Source of the DNA: Diplonema papillatum | Taxonomy: Eukaryota > Euglenozoa > Diplonemea > Diplonemida > Diplonemidae | Length of the DNA: 64,000 nucleotides | Reading direction: 5' to 3' | Assembly: GCA_030068145.1 (NCBI GenBank) | Contig: JAPJBO010000309.1 | Coordinates: 173,022-237,021 of the forward strand | Shown here: positions 22,736-32,419 of the stretch, in pieces | Layout: each line of letters opens with the position of its first letter | Position numbering within the stretch: position 1 is the stretch's first letter | The notes under the pieces: model-generated | The model's database searches: none | Told to the model about the DNA's origin: nothing | The model's input: only the letters and a program-made list of their open reading frames with translations | Made by a program: the position numbers and the translations under genes

Positions 22736-23837
22736 GTTTCGGGAGCACAACGGTTAGCAGGACGGGATGGGCCGGCTCCGTACCGCAGTACGGGCTTCGG
22801 GCTACTTCAAAGCTCGCCGCGGCGGATGAACGACGGCCTCGGGAGCAGCGCCCACGTGGTGAAGAGGTACGTGGTGAGCGCCGTGAGCAGGACGGTGAAG
22901 AGGAGGAGGACGAACCTGGTCCTCATTGTCTCATGCGCGGCGGACCAGCCGTCACCGAGGGCGCAGAACATCTCTAATTTTCGAGCAGGGCGGGACAACT
23001 TGTAAACAGCACCGTTTCCGAGAAAGCGGGCTGCCTGTAACCAACCGTTTCTGAGGCGGGAGACACACAACCTGCATGCGTCGAATGCGGCTCCGCTCAA
23101 CAGGACGGCTTAGTACCGCAGTACGCGCTTCAGGCTACCTCAAAGCTCGCCGCGGCGGATGAACGACGGCCTCGGGAGCAGCGCCCACGTGGTGAAGAGG
23201 TACGTGGTGAGCGCCGTGAGCAGGACGGTGAAGAGGAGGAGGACGAACCTGGTCCTCATTTTCTCATGCGCGGCAGACCAGTCGCCACCGAGGGCGCAGA
23301 ACATCTCTTATTTTCGAGCAGGGCGGGACAACTTGTAAACAGCACCGTTTCCGAGAAAGCGGGCTGCCTGTAACCAACCGTTTCTGAGGCGGGAGACACA
23401 CAACCTGCATGCGTCGAATGCGGCTCCGGTCAACAGGACGGGATGGACCGGCTTAGTACCGCAGTACGGGCTTCAGGCTACCTCAAAGCTCGCCGCGGCC
23501 TCGGGAGCAGCGCCCACGTGGTGAAGAGGTACGTGGTGAGCGCCGCGAGCAGGACGGTGAAGAGGAGGAGGACGAACCTTGGTCCTAATCGTCTCATGCG
23601 CGGCGGACCAGCCGCCACCGAGGGCGCAGAACATCTCTTGCTTTTCGAGCAGGGCGGGACAACTTGTAAACAACACCGTTTCCGAGGTCAACCTACTAAC
23701 ATTTGTGTCCGAGAAAGCGGGCTGCCTGTAAACAACCGTTTCTAAGGCGGGAGACACAACCTGCATGCGCTAGTGCGGCTCCGGTTAACAGGACGGGATG
23801 GACCGGCTTAGTACCGCAGTACGGGCTTCGGGCTACT
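22736..23837 (-). pseudogene. Three degenerate tandem copies of the 3' end of the p23-like gene
   Basis: Downstream of the intact gene (23838-24569) its last exon portion and 3' flank recur three times. The landmark cgcagtac.(g/c)gcttc(a/g)ggctac lies near 22783, 23117, 23460 and, for the parent gene, 23814, giving spacings of about 334, 343 and 354 bp. Each copy retains the membrane-anchor coding part (FTVLLTALTTYLFTTWALLP in the two left copies; the copy at 23.5 kb is shifted out of frame and has lost the end). In each, the segment coding about 27 residues between KIRT and LLLFTVLL is missing, so WSAAHE.MRT joins almost directly to VLLLFTVLL. No copy has the p23 domain. Confidence 0.8.
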
Positions 23838-24569
23838 TCAAAGCTCGCCGCGGCGGATGAACGACGGCCTCGGGAGCAGCGCCCACGTGGTGAAAAGGTA
23901 CGTGGTGAGCGCCGTGAGCAGGACGGTGAAGAGGAGGAGGATGAACAGCTGCGAGAAGGTGAACTGCAGGGGGGCCGGCGGCGGCGCGCTGCGCTTCTTC
24001 GCGACCTTCGCGGCTGCCTCCGCCTCGGTCCTGATCTTCTCCTGCGCGGCCGACCAGCGGTCCTGCTTCTGCTGCTTGGTCTCGGCCGGCTTCCCTGTTT
24101 CGTCGGGCGCCCGCTTCTTCTTCGGCTCCTCGTCGGGCTGCTCCTTCTCGTCTGGCTCCACATCGTCGACTTCCACGTCATCGTGGGCGTCCCAGTCATA
24201 CTCCAGCCAGTTCTTCGTGTCTTTCACAGGGAGGTTAACCAGGCGATCCCACTCTTCCTGGCTGTATTTGCTCTTCTTCACCTGGACCTTCACGGACAGG
24301 CGCCGGATCTGCACAGACCAGGTGCCATCGTCGGTTTCGACGGTGCCGTCGAGCGGAAGCTCCGCCTTGTACTTCTGCCCGTCCGGCCCCTCGACGGTGA
24401 TCGTGAGCTTCCGCTTCTCGACCTTCACCTTCGCGTCCTTCGCGGACGCGACCCGGACAAGCACGCACAGCACCTCCTCCGTCTGCGTCCACCCCATTAT
24501 CGGCTGCTTCGACATGTCGAACTGCACCACCCGCCCCTTTCCGGGCAGGGTCAGGTCGATGTACGTCAT
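23838..24569 (-). CDS. Tail-anchored p23/CS-domain protein
   Basis: 243 residues, single exon, ATG at 24569. Residues about 1-115 fit a CS/p23 beta-sandwich: GWTQTEEVLCVLVRV, KVEKRKLTITVEGPDGQKY and DDGTWSVQIRR, ending with NWLEYDWD, which corresponds to the WL...D.W region that follows the fold in p23 co-chaperones. An acidic stretch (HDDVEVDDVEPDEKEQPDEE) comes next, then a Lys-rich segment, and a single hydrophobic segment near residues 208-233 (LFILLLFTVLLTALTTYLFT) close to the C terminus. This order predicts a cytosolic Hsp90/Hsp70-type co-chaperone domain tethered to the ER or outer mitochondrial membrane. Known p23 proteins are soluble; HACD3-type proteins join a CS domain to several membrane spans, so the single tail anchor is unusual. 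The 3' end has been copied in tandem downstream. Confidence 0.8.
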   Translation of the reverse strand: MTYIDLTLPGKGRVVQFDMSKQPIMGWTQTEEVLCVLVRVASAKDAKVKVEKRKLTITVEGPDGQKYKAELPLDGTVETDDGTWSVQIRRLSVKVQVKKSKYSQEEWDRLVNLPVKDTKNWLEYDWDAHDDVEVDDVEPDEKEQPDEEPKKKRAPDETGKPAETKQQKQDRWSAAQEKIRTEAEAAAKVAKKRSAPPPAPLQFTFSQLFILLLFTVLLTALTTYLFTTWALLPRPSFIRRGEL

Positions 24570-24696
24570 CTTGGCTTTCTATGAATTTCTTCCTCTTCGC
24601 CCTTCTTTTCGGAGTTAGACTTCGCGAGTGCACAATCCGGGATTTTAGAGTCTCCGGGCGGCCTTTCGTCGAATGGGTTCTTTTAGCGCTATTTAT

Positions 24697-24735
24697 CTTT
24701 TAATGGGGTGATTTCGGGGGTCAAAACTTCACAAA
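24697..24735 (+). repeat. Left arm of a long-range inverted repeat
   Basis: atggggtgatttcgggggtc at 24702 is matched in inverse at 29657-29693 (gacccccggaatcatcccat). The pair bounds a 5-kb segment rich in cacaa(a/g)aattca units. Outside the arms lie the two halves of dispersed module B (gaatgggttcttttagcgct to the left, ttttaaagctaatacgg to the right). So the bounded segment was inserted into a module B copy. Confidence 0.7.
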
Positions 24736-24805
24736 AAATCACAAAAATCAACAAGAATCACAATAATGCACAAAGTTTCACGTCAATTCACAAAGATTCG
24801 TCGTC

Positions 24806-27800
24806 TTGTTGCGTTAGTGGGGAGTCATTTGCAAGCAAATGAGTACCACACTATGCCAGCTTTTCGCTACGTGACTCCAGAAGGGTCACTTTTTCCGCGC
24901 TTTCGGCGCGGCGCAACTCTAGTCGGCTGCAACTGTTGTTGGCAGTTGCTCACGATCTCATAATCCGAAAAGGAATCGGAGTCTTCGCTTTCTCGCTTGC
25001 GCCGATAGGCACGCCGCGATGCGGAGGACGCGAGTAGCCCGGAAGAGCCGGCGGGAGGGCGCGATCGTTGTGTGACCCGTGGAGGGTCGGAACCAGAATC
25101 AGTAAAAGGGCCCGAGTCAGGGCCTGCCATCGAAGAGGGCCGGGCGGGGCCGGGTGGGCGCGGTGTGTTCGGGCCGGCGAGGCCAGTGCCGTCGTCGCCG
25201 AGATCGGCGCGTCGTCGTCGTCGTGCGCGCAGCGCGGCTGCGGGAGAGGCCGTGGGGGTGCATGGCGCGGGTCGCTTCCTGCCTGCTGGCGGGGGGGCGC
25301 GCTTCGGGGGCGACTTCGTCGTCCGCCTCCTCCGGCCACGGCTGGTAGGTGTTCCAGGTGGGGACGGCGCGCGCCGCTTCCGGCCTGTGAGGCCGTCGCT
25401 CTCGCCTAGGCTGCGACCGCCACCGCCGCCGCCGCCGCGATCCCCGCCGCGTCCGCTGCCGCGACCGCCGCCGCGTGCGCGGCCGCGACCAGTGCCGCGG
25501 CCGCCGCCACCGTCTCCGTCACTGTCGTCTCCGCCGCCTCGGCCGCCGCGGCCGCGGCCACGGCCGCGGCAGCGGCCGCCACGACCACCGCCACCCCCGT
25601 CGCCACTGCTGCTGTCGCGGCCAGCACCACCCCTGTGATGCCCCCGTCCGCAGCACGCGTCAGCGTTCGGGCAGGTCCCGCATCGCGTCAGCCGATGCGC
25701 CCGGCAGCACTGAATGCGCAGGCCGTCGTCCGGTTGGTGGTGCACCTGGCAGCACTGGTCCACTACAAGGCTGTAGTTTCTCCGCATGCCCGAGCACATT
25801 GCGCACTTCTGCTTCGCGCACGCGTGACAGACGGACTGTGAGCGGAGCAGGGGGTCTGCCTGCGACTCCGGGACGAGCACCGGGAGGCGTGGTCGTTGCG
25901 GCATTGGTGTGGGCTCGGCCCAGCGCGCCGAACGCTGCGCTCGCCTCGTCGCGTCATAGAGCGGGAACACGTCCCCGCCCCAGTTCTTCCCGTCCCCGAG
26001 CTCCGCACGCGGGAAGTTCATCTCCAAGACTTCGAACGTCTCCTCCCCCCCAGCGAAATGTGGCCGCGGTGTCAGACCACCCCACAGCATCGGCGCCCCC
26101 AGCGTCCTCATCGAGCCCACCCGGTCCTTCCGCTCGGCTAGCATCGTCCAAAGGGTTTTTCCCCTTCGGTTGGCGGCGAGGTTCGGGGGGCCCAGGATGT
26201 CGTGCCCGGTGAAGACCTCGAAGTCGACGGCCAACTCGATGTTCGACACTTCGCCAGTGTCCGTCCACTGCAATGCCGACAGCCAGCCCTTCATCGCCCG
26301 CATCGTCCGTCCCCCATACGGCCACTTCGGCGGCTCATCCGGTAGGCGCCCGAAGTCAAACAGGTGTCGGACCGCCGGCCGCGACGTTGCCGCCCTCCAG
26401 GGGTGGATCGGCTGTACCGCTGCCAGACGGCCACGCTCTGACTCTTCGCGCGCCACGTACACCGACGCCATGAAATGGTGCAAGGCCGCCGCGTCGACCG
26501 GCGCGCCTTCCACGATTACCCCGTGCACGCGCGTACAAGACGGCCACCGCGCACGGTCCGCCCGCATGAGCTCAGCAAAGCAGGGGCGGCGGCGAATCTC
26601 GTCGTACGCAGGGCACTCCCACCACAAGTGATCCGCCGTGTCGTGGGCGTGGCGGTCACAGTCCCTGCAACACCGGTCCGGCGGCGGGCGCCGCTCACCC
26701 GTGGAGGAGCCTCCGTCTTCGCCAGCCTGCTCGTCGAAGCTACCGGACGCATCTGATGCGGTCGACGTCGTCGACGACGCCGTCGTTGACGCGGGAGAGC
26801 TCGCCGAACCTTCCGATCCCGCCGCCTCTTCCCCCGCACGCGCATTCCGCCCCCACCGAGCCGCAAGGAAAACACCCCCGGACAGGATGACGGTCAGCGC
26901 GCGCCTCACACTGCCGTCGGCCGCCGTCAGACGCAGCCCGTTCGTGCGCCCGCAGTCTACCCCGGCCTGCACTCCGTCGTACGAAGGCCGCTGTCGCGCA
27001 AGCTGCATCCACACCTTCCGCCGCAGCTGCGCTCGGACGACGTGGTGCCTCTCGCCTCGCTGCATGCCGAGAAGCCGACGACCCCCCAGCGCCGCAGAAC
27101 AGAGATCCCCGCCCTCGAAGCCAATGCCCGCGACCGACAGCCCATCCGCAATGGCGATCCCTACCGGCCCCAGGCGCGCCCTCGGCAAAAACGTTTCGTG
27201 CCGCTCGTACAACCTCACGATGTTCCGCATGCGCGCACACACGCGTGGCAGCCGCTCGCAGGTGTCGAATAACGCGCACAGAATCCTGTACGGCCGAGCG
27301 ATCATCGGATCCAGACGGTGACCCTTCGCCAAGATCGATAGCACCGCCGTCACGTTCCTCGACGGGTGCTTGCTCCCAAAAGCGCCCCTCACGATCCGCG
27401 TCCGGAGTCCCTTCAGGCGCGTCTGCGTGTACGTCTCGTAGGAGCACCCGGTAAGGACACTGCTGAGCACGTTCGAACTCGCCACCTCGCAGCGGACATC
27501 GAACGGAAGCTTCGAGGTGCCCAGCCTGTCTATCAGACCGTCATGTGCGCTCAGACGCGCATCGTTGGCCCGACCCGTTTGGACGCTCTCCACACTCGTT
27601 CGCACCCCGAGGATCTTCGCAGCCGTCGCCGTCGCTATGGCCTCGCCGTCCACCTTCACCGCGCTGGCGTACGGACGCCGCCTGCGCTGTTGCGTCGAGC
27701 CCGCATGGATGCCCATCGCCAAGGTTTTCGCCATGTTCAGGCGCATCCCGGTCAGGGCACAGAACCGCGCGACGATGTCGACCGCCTGCTGCAGCTCGGC

Positions 27801-29572
27801 TTCCGCCGCCGCGAAGAGCGTGGCATCATCCGCCAGCGACTCCGACGAAACCTCCGGTACGCGCGCCGACACCGCTCGGAGCACAATCGACAGCAAGGCG
27901 TTGATGAGGATCACCGAAAGTGGGCACCCCTGCAAGATACCGTTGGTGACCTCAAACTCGGAGCCCACGCCGAGCGGCAGCTTGAACCGTCGCTTCATGC
28001 CGCGGTACATGGCGCGCAGGGGGCGCAGGATGCGCGCGTCGAGGCCCATCTCTTCGGCGAGCCGGAGAACGATCCCCTGCGGTACCCGGTCGAAGCACTT
28101 CGCGAAATCGAGTGCGACCATGTACAGCGACTTCGACTCGTCGAGCAGCGTCTCCTCGATCAGCGTCGTCAGCTCCATGAGGACGTCGTCCGTCCGATGC
28201 CCTCTGCGGAAGCCGTGCTGCGACGGAAGAATCCAGCCGTCCTGCCACTCCATGACGTCTTGCAAACGCCTGCAGGCCCACAACCGATAGACGCAGCTCG
28301 TCACGGTGATTGGCCGCAAGTTCGTTGGCGAGGTGTCGTCGGTCTTTGGTATGAGCGACACCAACGACGTCAGCATACCCTTCGGCCACTCCCCTCGCTC
28401 CTCCACCAGATTGAAAAGCGTCGCGAACCCGTCCAGCAGCTCGTCGGGCAGGGCCTTCAGCTCGTCCAAACGCCAGCCGTCCACCCCACACGCCGTAGTC
28501 TTCTTCTTCCGCTTGTTGAGCACATCCCGTAGCTCGCTCCCGGTCACATCCCGCAGGTCCATCTGGCGGCGGGGAATAAAACCCTCGAAGGCCCTGCGGA
28601 ACGCCTCGTACTCGGGCTCTGGGCGTCCTTCCCCGTACATGCGCAGGATCGGGTCCCACGCCTCCTGCAGCACCTCGTCCATCTCCTCGACGTTGGCGGT
28701 GAGCCGCCCGTCCGCCGTCCGCACCGCATCGGCCGCCTGCCCCGGACCCCCCCGCAGCATCGACACAAGAGCCCGGCGATCCGTCCCAAACATCGTCAGC
28801 TGCCTCTCTTGTTGCTGCCTCTTCCGTACCCTCGCCGCAGCCGCGTTGAATCTCGCACTGCGCAGTCGTACGTCGTGCAAGTAAACGCGGGCGACCTCTG
28901 CGCTCGGCGGGTCGGAGGGGGGCGGCTCGCCGACCCCGCCGCCACGGATCACGGCGAGACAGCGCAGCCAGCACAAGCGGAGTTCTTGGGGCACCTGGAA
29001 TGGTCCGGACGCTTCTAGGCGAGCTCGCTGGTAGACGTAGTGCTCCAGACGCCGGATCGCATTCCCGTGCCTCAGCTCCGTCTCGCACGCCACGCCCCGG
29101 TCCGGCGTACTCCTCGCCGCAACGCGAGTCATCTTCAGCTCCGAGTTACCGCGGCCGGTGTGCGCGCGTCTCTCACAGGCAGGCATCCCGCTGCGGTCTA
29201 GCAGGTACTGCTCGCACATTGCGGAGAGCGCCATCCACGCCCCTTCGACGTCCCCCTCGCGGGCGGCGGCGCACACGGCATCCAGCCTCGGGACCTCGAC
29301 GACCCTACCTGCCGGCTTCACGGGTATCGCTCGCGGCACGTTGAACCTCCATGTCTGCTGTTCGAACGCCTGCACCGCGAGTCGAATCCGGACGCAGCGG
29401 TGGCCCCTCACGCTCCCTACCCCGATCGTCTCGCATGCAACAAAGGCGGACGCGGCCGCGCGGTTCATCAGGGCGTAGTCGATGCGCGTGCCGGACGTGT
29501 TCGTGCCCGTGTAGGTGTTGGGCGGTCGTCCTCCTTCGCACGCCGCCTGCAGCTGCGCTGCGTCCGTCCAAA
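24806..29572 (-). mobile_element. Non-LTR retrotransposon family A, long copy
   Basis: Minus-strand element with a nearly complete ORF and a 3' tail ending in actaacgcaacaa near 24808, comparable to actaatgcaacaaat in the other family A copies. It is 5'-truncated: the coding sequence begins inside the endonuclease domain at about 29571, where it meets cacaa-repeat DNA. Both flanks are the same 12-base-type repeat (ttcacaagaa...), which hides any target duplication. The whole lies between the inverted repeats at 24697 and 29655. Confidence 0.85.
24867..29571 (-). CDS. Endonuclease (partial)-reverse transcriptase polyprotein, family A
   Basis: Open for about 1,570 codons. It opens with the last third of an APE-type endonuclease (SGTRIDYALMN, GHRCVRIRL). 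The reverse transcriptase follows at roughly residues 395-680, counted from the open frame start at 29639: SLIPKTDDTSPTNLRPITVT, QHGFRRGHRTDDVL, ALDFAKCFDRVPQG, NGILQGCPLSVILIN, and the catalytic box SLADDATLF, with Leu where many elements have Tyr or Phe. A gag-like knuckle CCRDCDRHAHDTADHLWWEC lies near residue 1000. A Cys-rich array follows near 1270 (CHACAKQKCAMC, CCQVHH, CCRAHRLTRCGTC, CCGRGHH), then a Gly/Arg tail. The first 23 residues of the open frame come from flanking repeat DNA. The element copies its RNA into nicked chromosomal DNA; this copy lacks a promoter and a full endonuclease, so it is probably dead despite its intact frame. Confidence 0.85.
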
Positions 29573-29654
29573 AATTCACAAAAGTTTTCAAGAATTCACG
29601 AAGATTCGCAAAAAAACACAAGAATTCACAAGAATTCACAGAATCCCTTGTGAA

Positions 29655-29695
29655 TTTTTGTGAAATTCAGACCCCCGGAATCATCCCATTTTAAA
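29655..29695 (-). repeat. Right arm of the long-range inverted repeat
   Basis: Inverse match of 24697-24735; see there. Confidence 0.7.
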
Positions 29696-29779
29696 GCTAA
29701 TACGGATTAGGGGACATCGCTTCTTTCGTGTAGACTTTACTGTTTCCCCCGGGTTCGGTTGGTGCCCTCTGCTGGCGCA

Positions 29780-29950
29780 CCGAGCAGACCTGCTCGATCT
29801 TAAGCTCGCCGACACGGTCGGAATCACAAGAAGACCTAGCTCGCTAAGTTCACATGTACTCGATCTTGACGACGCTCGATGGCAGTACGCCAAGCTGACC
29901 TACGAGAAAGTGCGCTAACCCTGGTTCATGTACTCGAAGAACACTCAATC
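29780..29950 (+). repeat. Dispersed repeat, partner of 18052-18245
   Basis: Shares cggaatcacaagaagaccta and tgtactcgatcttgacgacg with the copy at 18 kb; a small internal deletion separates the copies. Confidence 0.8.
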
Positions 29951-30940
29951 AATGCTGGCGCACGTGGCCTGCCTGGTGAAATATTTTTGCACCTGCCATA
30001 CTCCTCCCTCTCGAGAACTAAAGTTCTTCTTTTTGAAGTTGCCGATGGATACCCATTTGTTTTCAGGGGGCCGTACAACACTCGGGAGCGGAGCCAACGG
30101 TTCATGGGTCGGCGATGGAGTGGACGACGAATGGCTATACTACACCACCACAGCAGCACAACAACGCTACAACACAACTACTCGTAACAGAGGTGCAGCA
30201 CACGCAACGAATCAACAAACCAACAGCACCACACCACAACAAAACAACAACCGTGCAATGCCACAAGAGACCGGATGCAGCCTCTCTCTGATCCGATAGC
30301 ACATTGCGCCGGGAACAGAACACAAAGAGGGTCGGAAGCAAAGGGCGGTACAAAGAAAACGTGTGCAACGAACAATGCAGAGGCAAGAAAGCGAAGTTCT
30401 AAAGGGCGGGGGGGAGTGGCCAGGGGGGGGACGCTCCCTCCGCCCTCTGCCAGATTTGGCGAGCGTTTCTATAGGGAAGAGTGGGGTAGATGCCCCCGCC
30501 CCCACTGAAAGGCCGAGGGAAGCCGCCGTTGCCGCCAGAAACGCAAGAAAGACTCGGCCCAACCCTCAGTTTGTGTGCAAACTTACAAGTATTCGAACTC
30601 TTGACGCATACGACAGGCAACGACGTCTGGGAAGTAACCCTGGCAAACTAACGAGAACGTGCATGATAGTACATGGAGTGCGCATGTACTCAAAAGAGCA
30701 CCATGCTGCGTCACGTTCGTGATACAAGAACCAAAAAGGCAAGCCCATTGGTTCCCTCCATCCATTCCGAAGTGTTTAGCAACACTCATTCAGCAGCTGA
30801 TCTTACCACGACCTCAAAGAACCCCATGCAGAAATTCCCTCGCCACCACATGCAGCAGCGGGGTCGGCCACACTTCCGGACAGTGCCACAACGAGACGAT
30901 GCGCACGCCCTGGGTCGAACTGAGTACGACGACGTAACCT
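29951..30940. other. Intergenic with a CA/CAA-rich tract
   Basis: 30135-30260 is rich in acaacaac- and caccac-type triplets (plus frame would read Thr/Gln/Asn runs). No domain or credible gene is seen; a G-rich patch lies at 30406-30430. Confidence 0.5.
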
Positions 30941-31190
30941 TCAGCTGCTGCGGATGCCAGCAGCTAGGCGGAACCACCACCACATCTCAACAGGATGGGA
31001 TGCTCAGGCATACACCGTTTAGGATAGGATCTAACTGCATGCAATGAGGTCAAGTCCCCGGTACCAGCAGCTGCTGTAGATGCTAGCAGCTGGGCCGTAC
31101 TACCACTATGCTATGACATGGGATGCTCAGAGGATATTCAGGATAGATGTATCTAGGTCACTAACAGTTGCTGTGGATGTCACCACCACA
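30941..31190. repeat. Imperfect tandem repeat around gatgccagcagctaggc
   Basis: 30941-31030 and 31062-31135 share the pattern agctgctg(c/t)(g/a)gatgc(c/t)agcagct and gggatgctcag. A weaker third copy starts near 31165. Confidence 0.6.
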
Positions 31191-31689
31191 GTTGAGGCTA
31201 CTGCGGCTAGGGGTGCAACGCCAACTAAAGGCCGGAGAAACCAGCGGTGCGAGCCGCGAGTCGTCAGTGGATGGAACCCACTCGCAGGGGCGAGGCCCTG
31301 CGCGCGGCCGCTGGCACTTGCCGCCGGTTCCGTTACGTTGGTTTCGACTGCTTCGCTTGCTCTTCCATCCACTCAACGGAGGTGCTGTAGTACTGATTAG
31401 GGCTGACGAAAAGCGAAGCGTCTTTCGGGTACCTGTGGCGAGGGTGGCTGACTTTGCAGGCACTAGACGTTATTGTCGCAGATGAGAGAAAAGCTGGATG
31501 CCGGTAGTTGCGGTAATAGGTGGATTCATAGTGGATCAAACGGAACCTTCTTGCTCGGGCCAGCATTTGAACTAACAGAAGAGCCGGCGCGTGTATGTGG
31601 TGCTCACTTGTGCATAGAAAAGACTTGCCCAGTGTTGTGCAGGCGTCCAAAAGGATCCGCTTCCCGAAAAATGACTCGGAAAAGACACG

Positions 31690-31850
31690 TTTTGTTTGTG
31701 CGTGCCGGTTGATCGCTTTCCCACTTGTATTTACCCTGTTTCATTTTTCAGGTTAGGGATTCTGATCACCCACCAAAACACGCTGCCTACGTTTAGCCTG
31801 CGCAATACATTGAATGGCAACCCGCAAGATTGTACTAAAAGAAACAGAAG
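31690..31850 (+). repeat. Dispersed repeat family C, copy 1
   Basis: Landmarks are tgtgcgtgccggttgatc, ccaccaaaacacgctgcctacg and a gcaa(c/a)(c/t)cgcaaga block. Copies lie at 40000-40640 (several, overlapping) and in part at 48670-48870. Confidence 0.7.
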
Positions 31851-32419
31851 AACACTGCGAGAAACACCGCAGAGCCATGCTGGTCACTCGGACTGGATGG
31901 TGGGAGTATTCCTGCTAGTGGCTGGGAATAGTATCCTCCTGATTGTGTAGATAGAACTAAGTTTAGATACTGCTAATATTTTCGTCCTGGTGGTGAAGTA
32001 AACGACGTGTTGGGAATAGTATCCTCCTGTTTGTGGCTGTGTTGGGAATAACATCCTCTTGAAAGTACGTAGAAACGATTTGCTGGAAACAGGAAAAGTA
32101 TTCTCCGGGTTGCGCGGCTTGGTTGTATAATGCACTTGACAGTAATAGTATGTGTCGTCTGCCGAAGCAGCCGGAGACAGCAGGCGCAGGGGGCAGGTCT
32201 TGCTTTACTTTTCTCTTCATGGAAACCCGCCCCCGGCATCCCGACTGTCCAATCACTGTCGAGAAAGGTTTGAGCCTATTGTGATGAGGTGGTTGACCAG
32301 GCCCCCACGAAGCCTTATGCTCAACACGAGGATGCAGCCCTGCTTGGTGTGCACTCAGCCATCAGGCCGTTGGCTGCTAAGCACCCCCCGACCGGTCGAT
32401 TTGCCACTTTTGTGGCCCT
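31851..32419. other. 3' flank of the primase gene; short motif repeats
   Basis: gggaataGtatcctcctg-type motifs recur near 31925, 32012 and 32044. No gene seen. Confidence 0.5.

Noticed and set aside
25072..29344. Several 100-390 codon plus-strand ORFs in the retrotransposon
   Set aside because: High GC leaves antisense frames open; only the minus frame has RT and endonuclease motifs.
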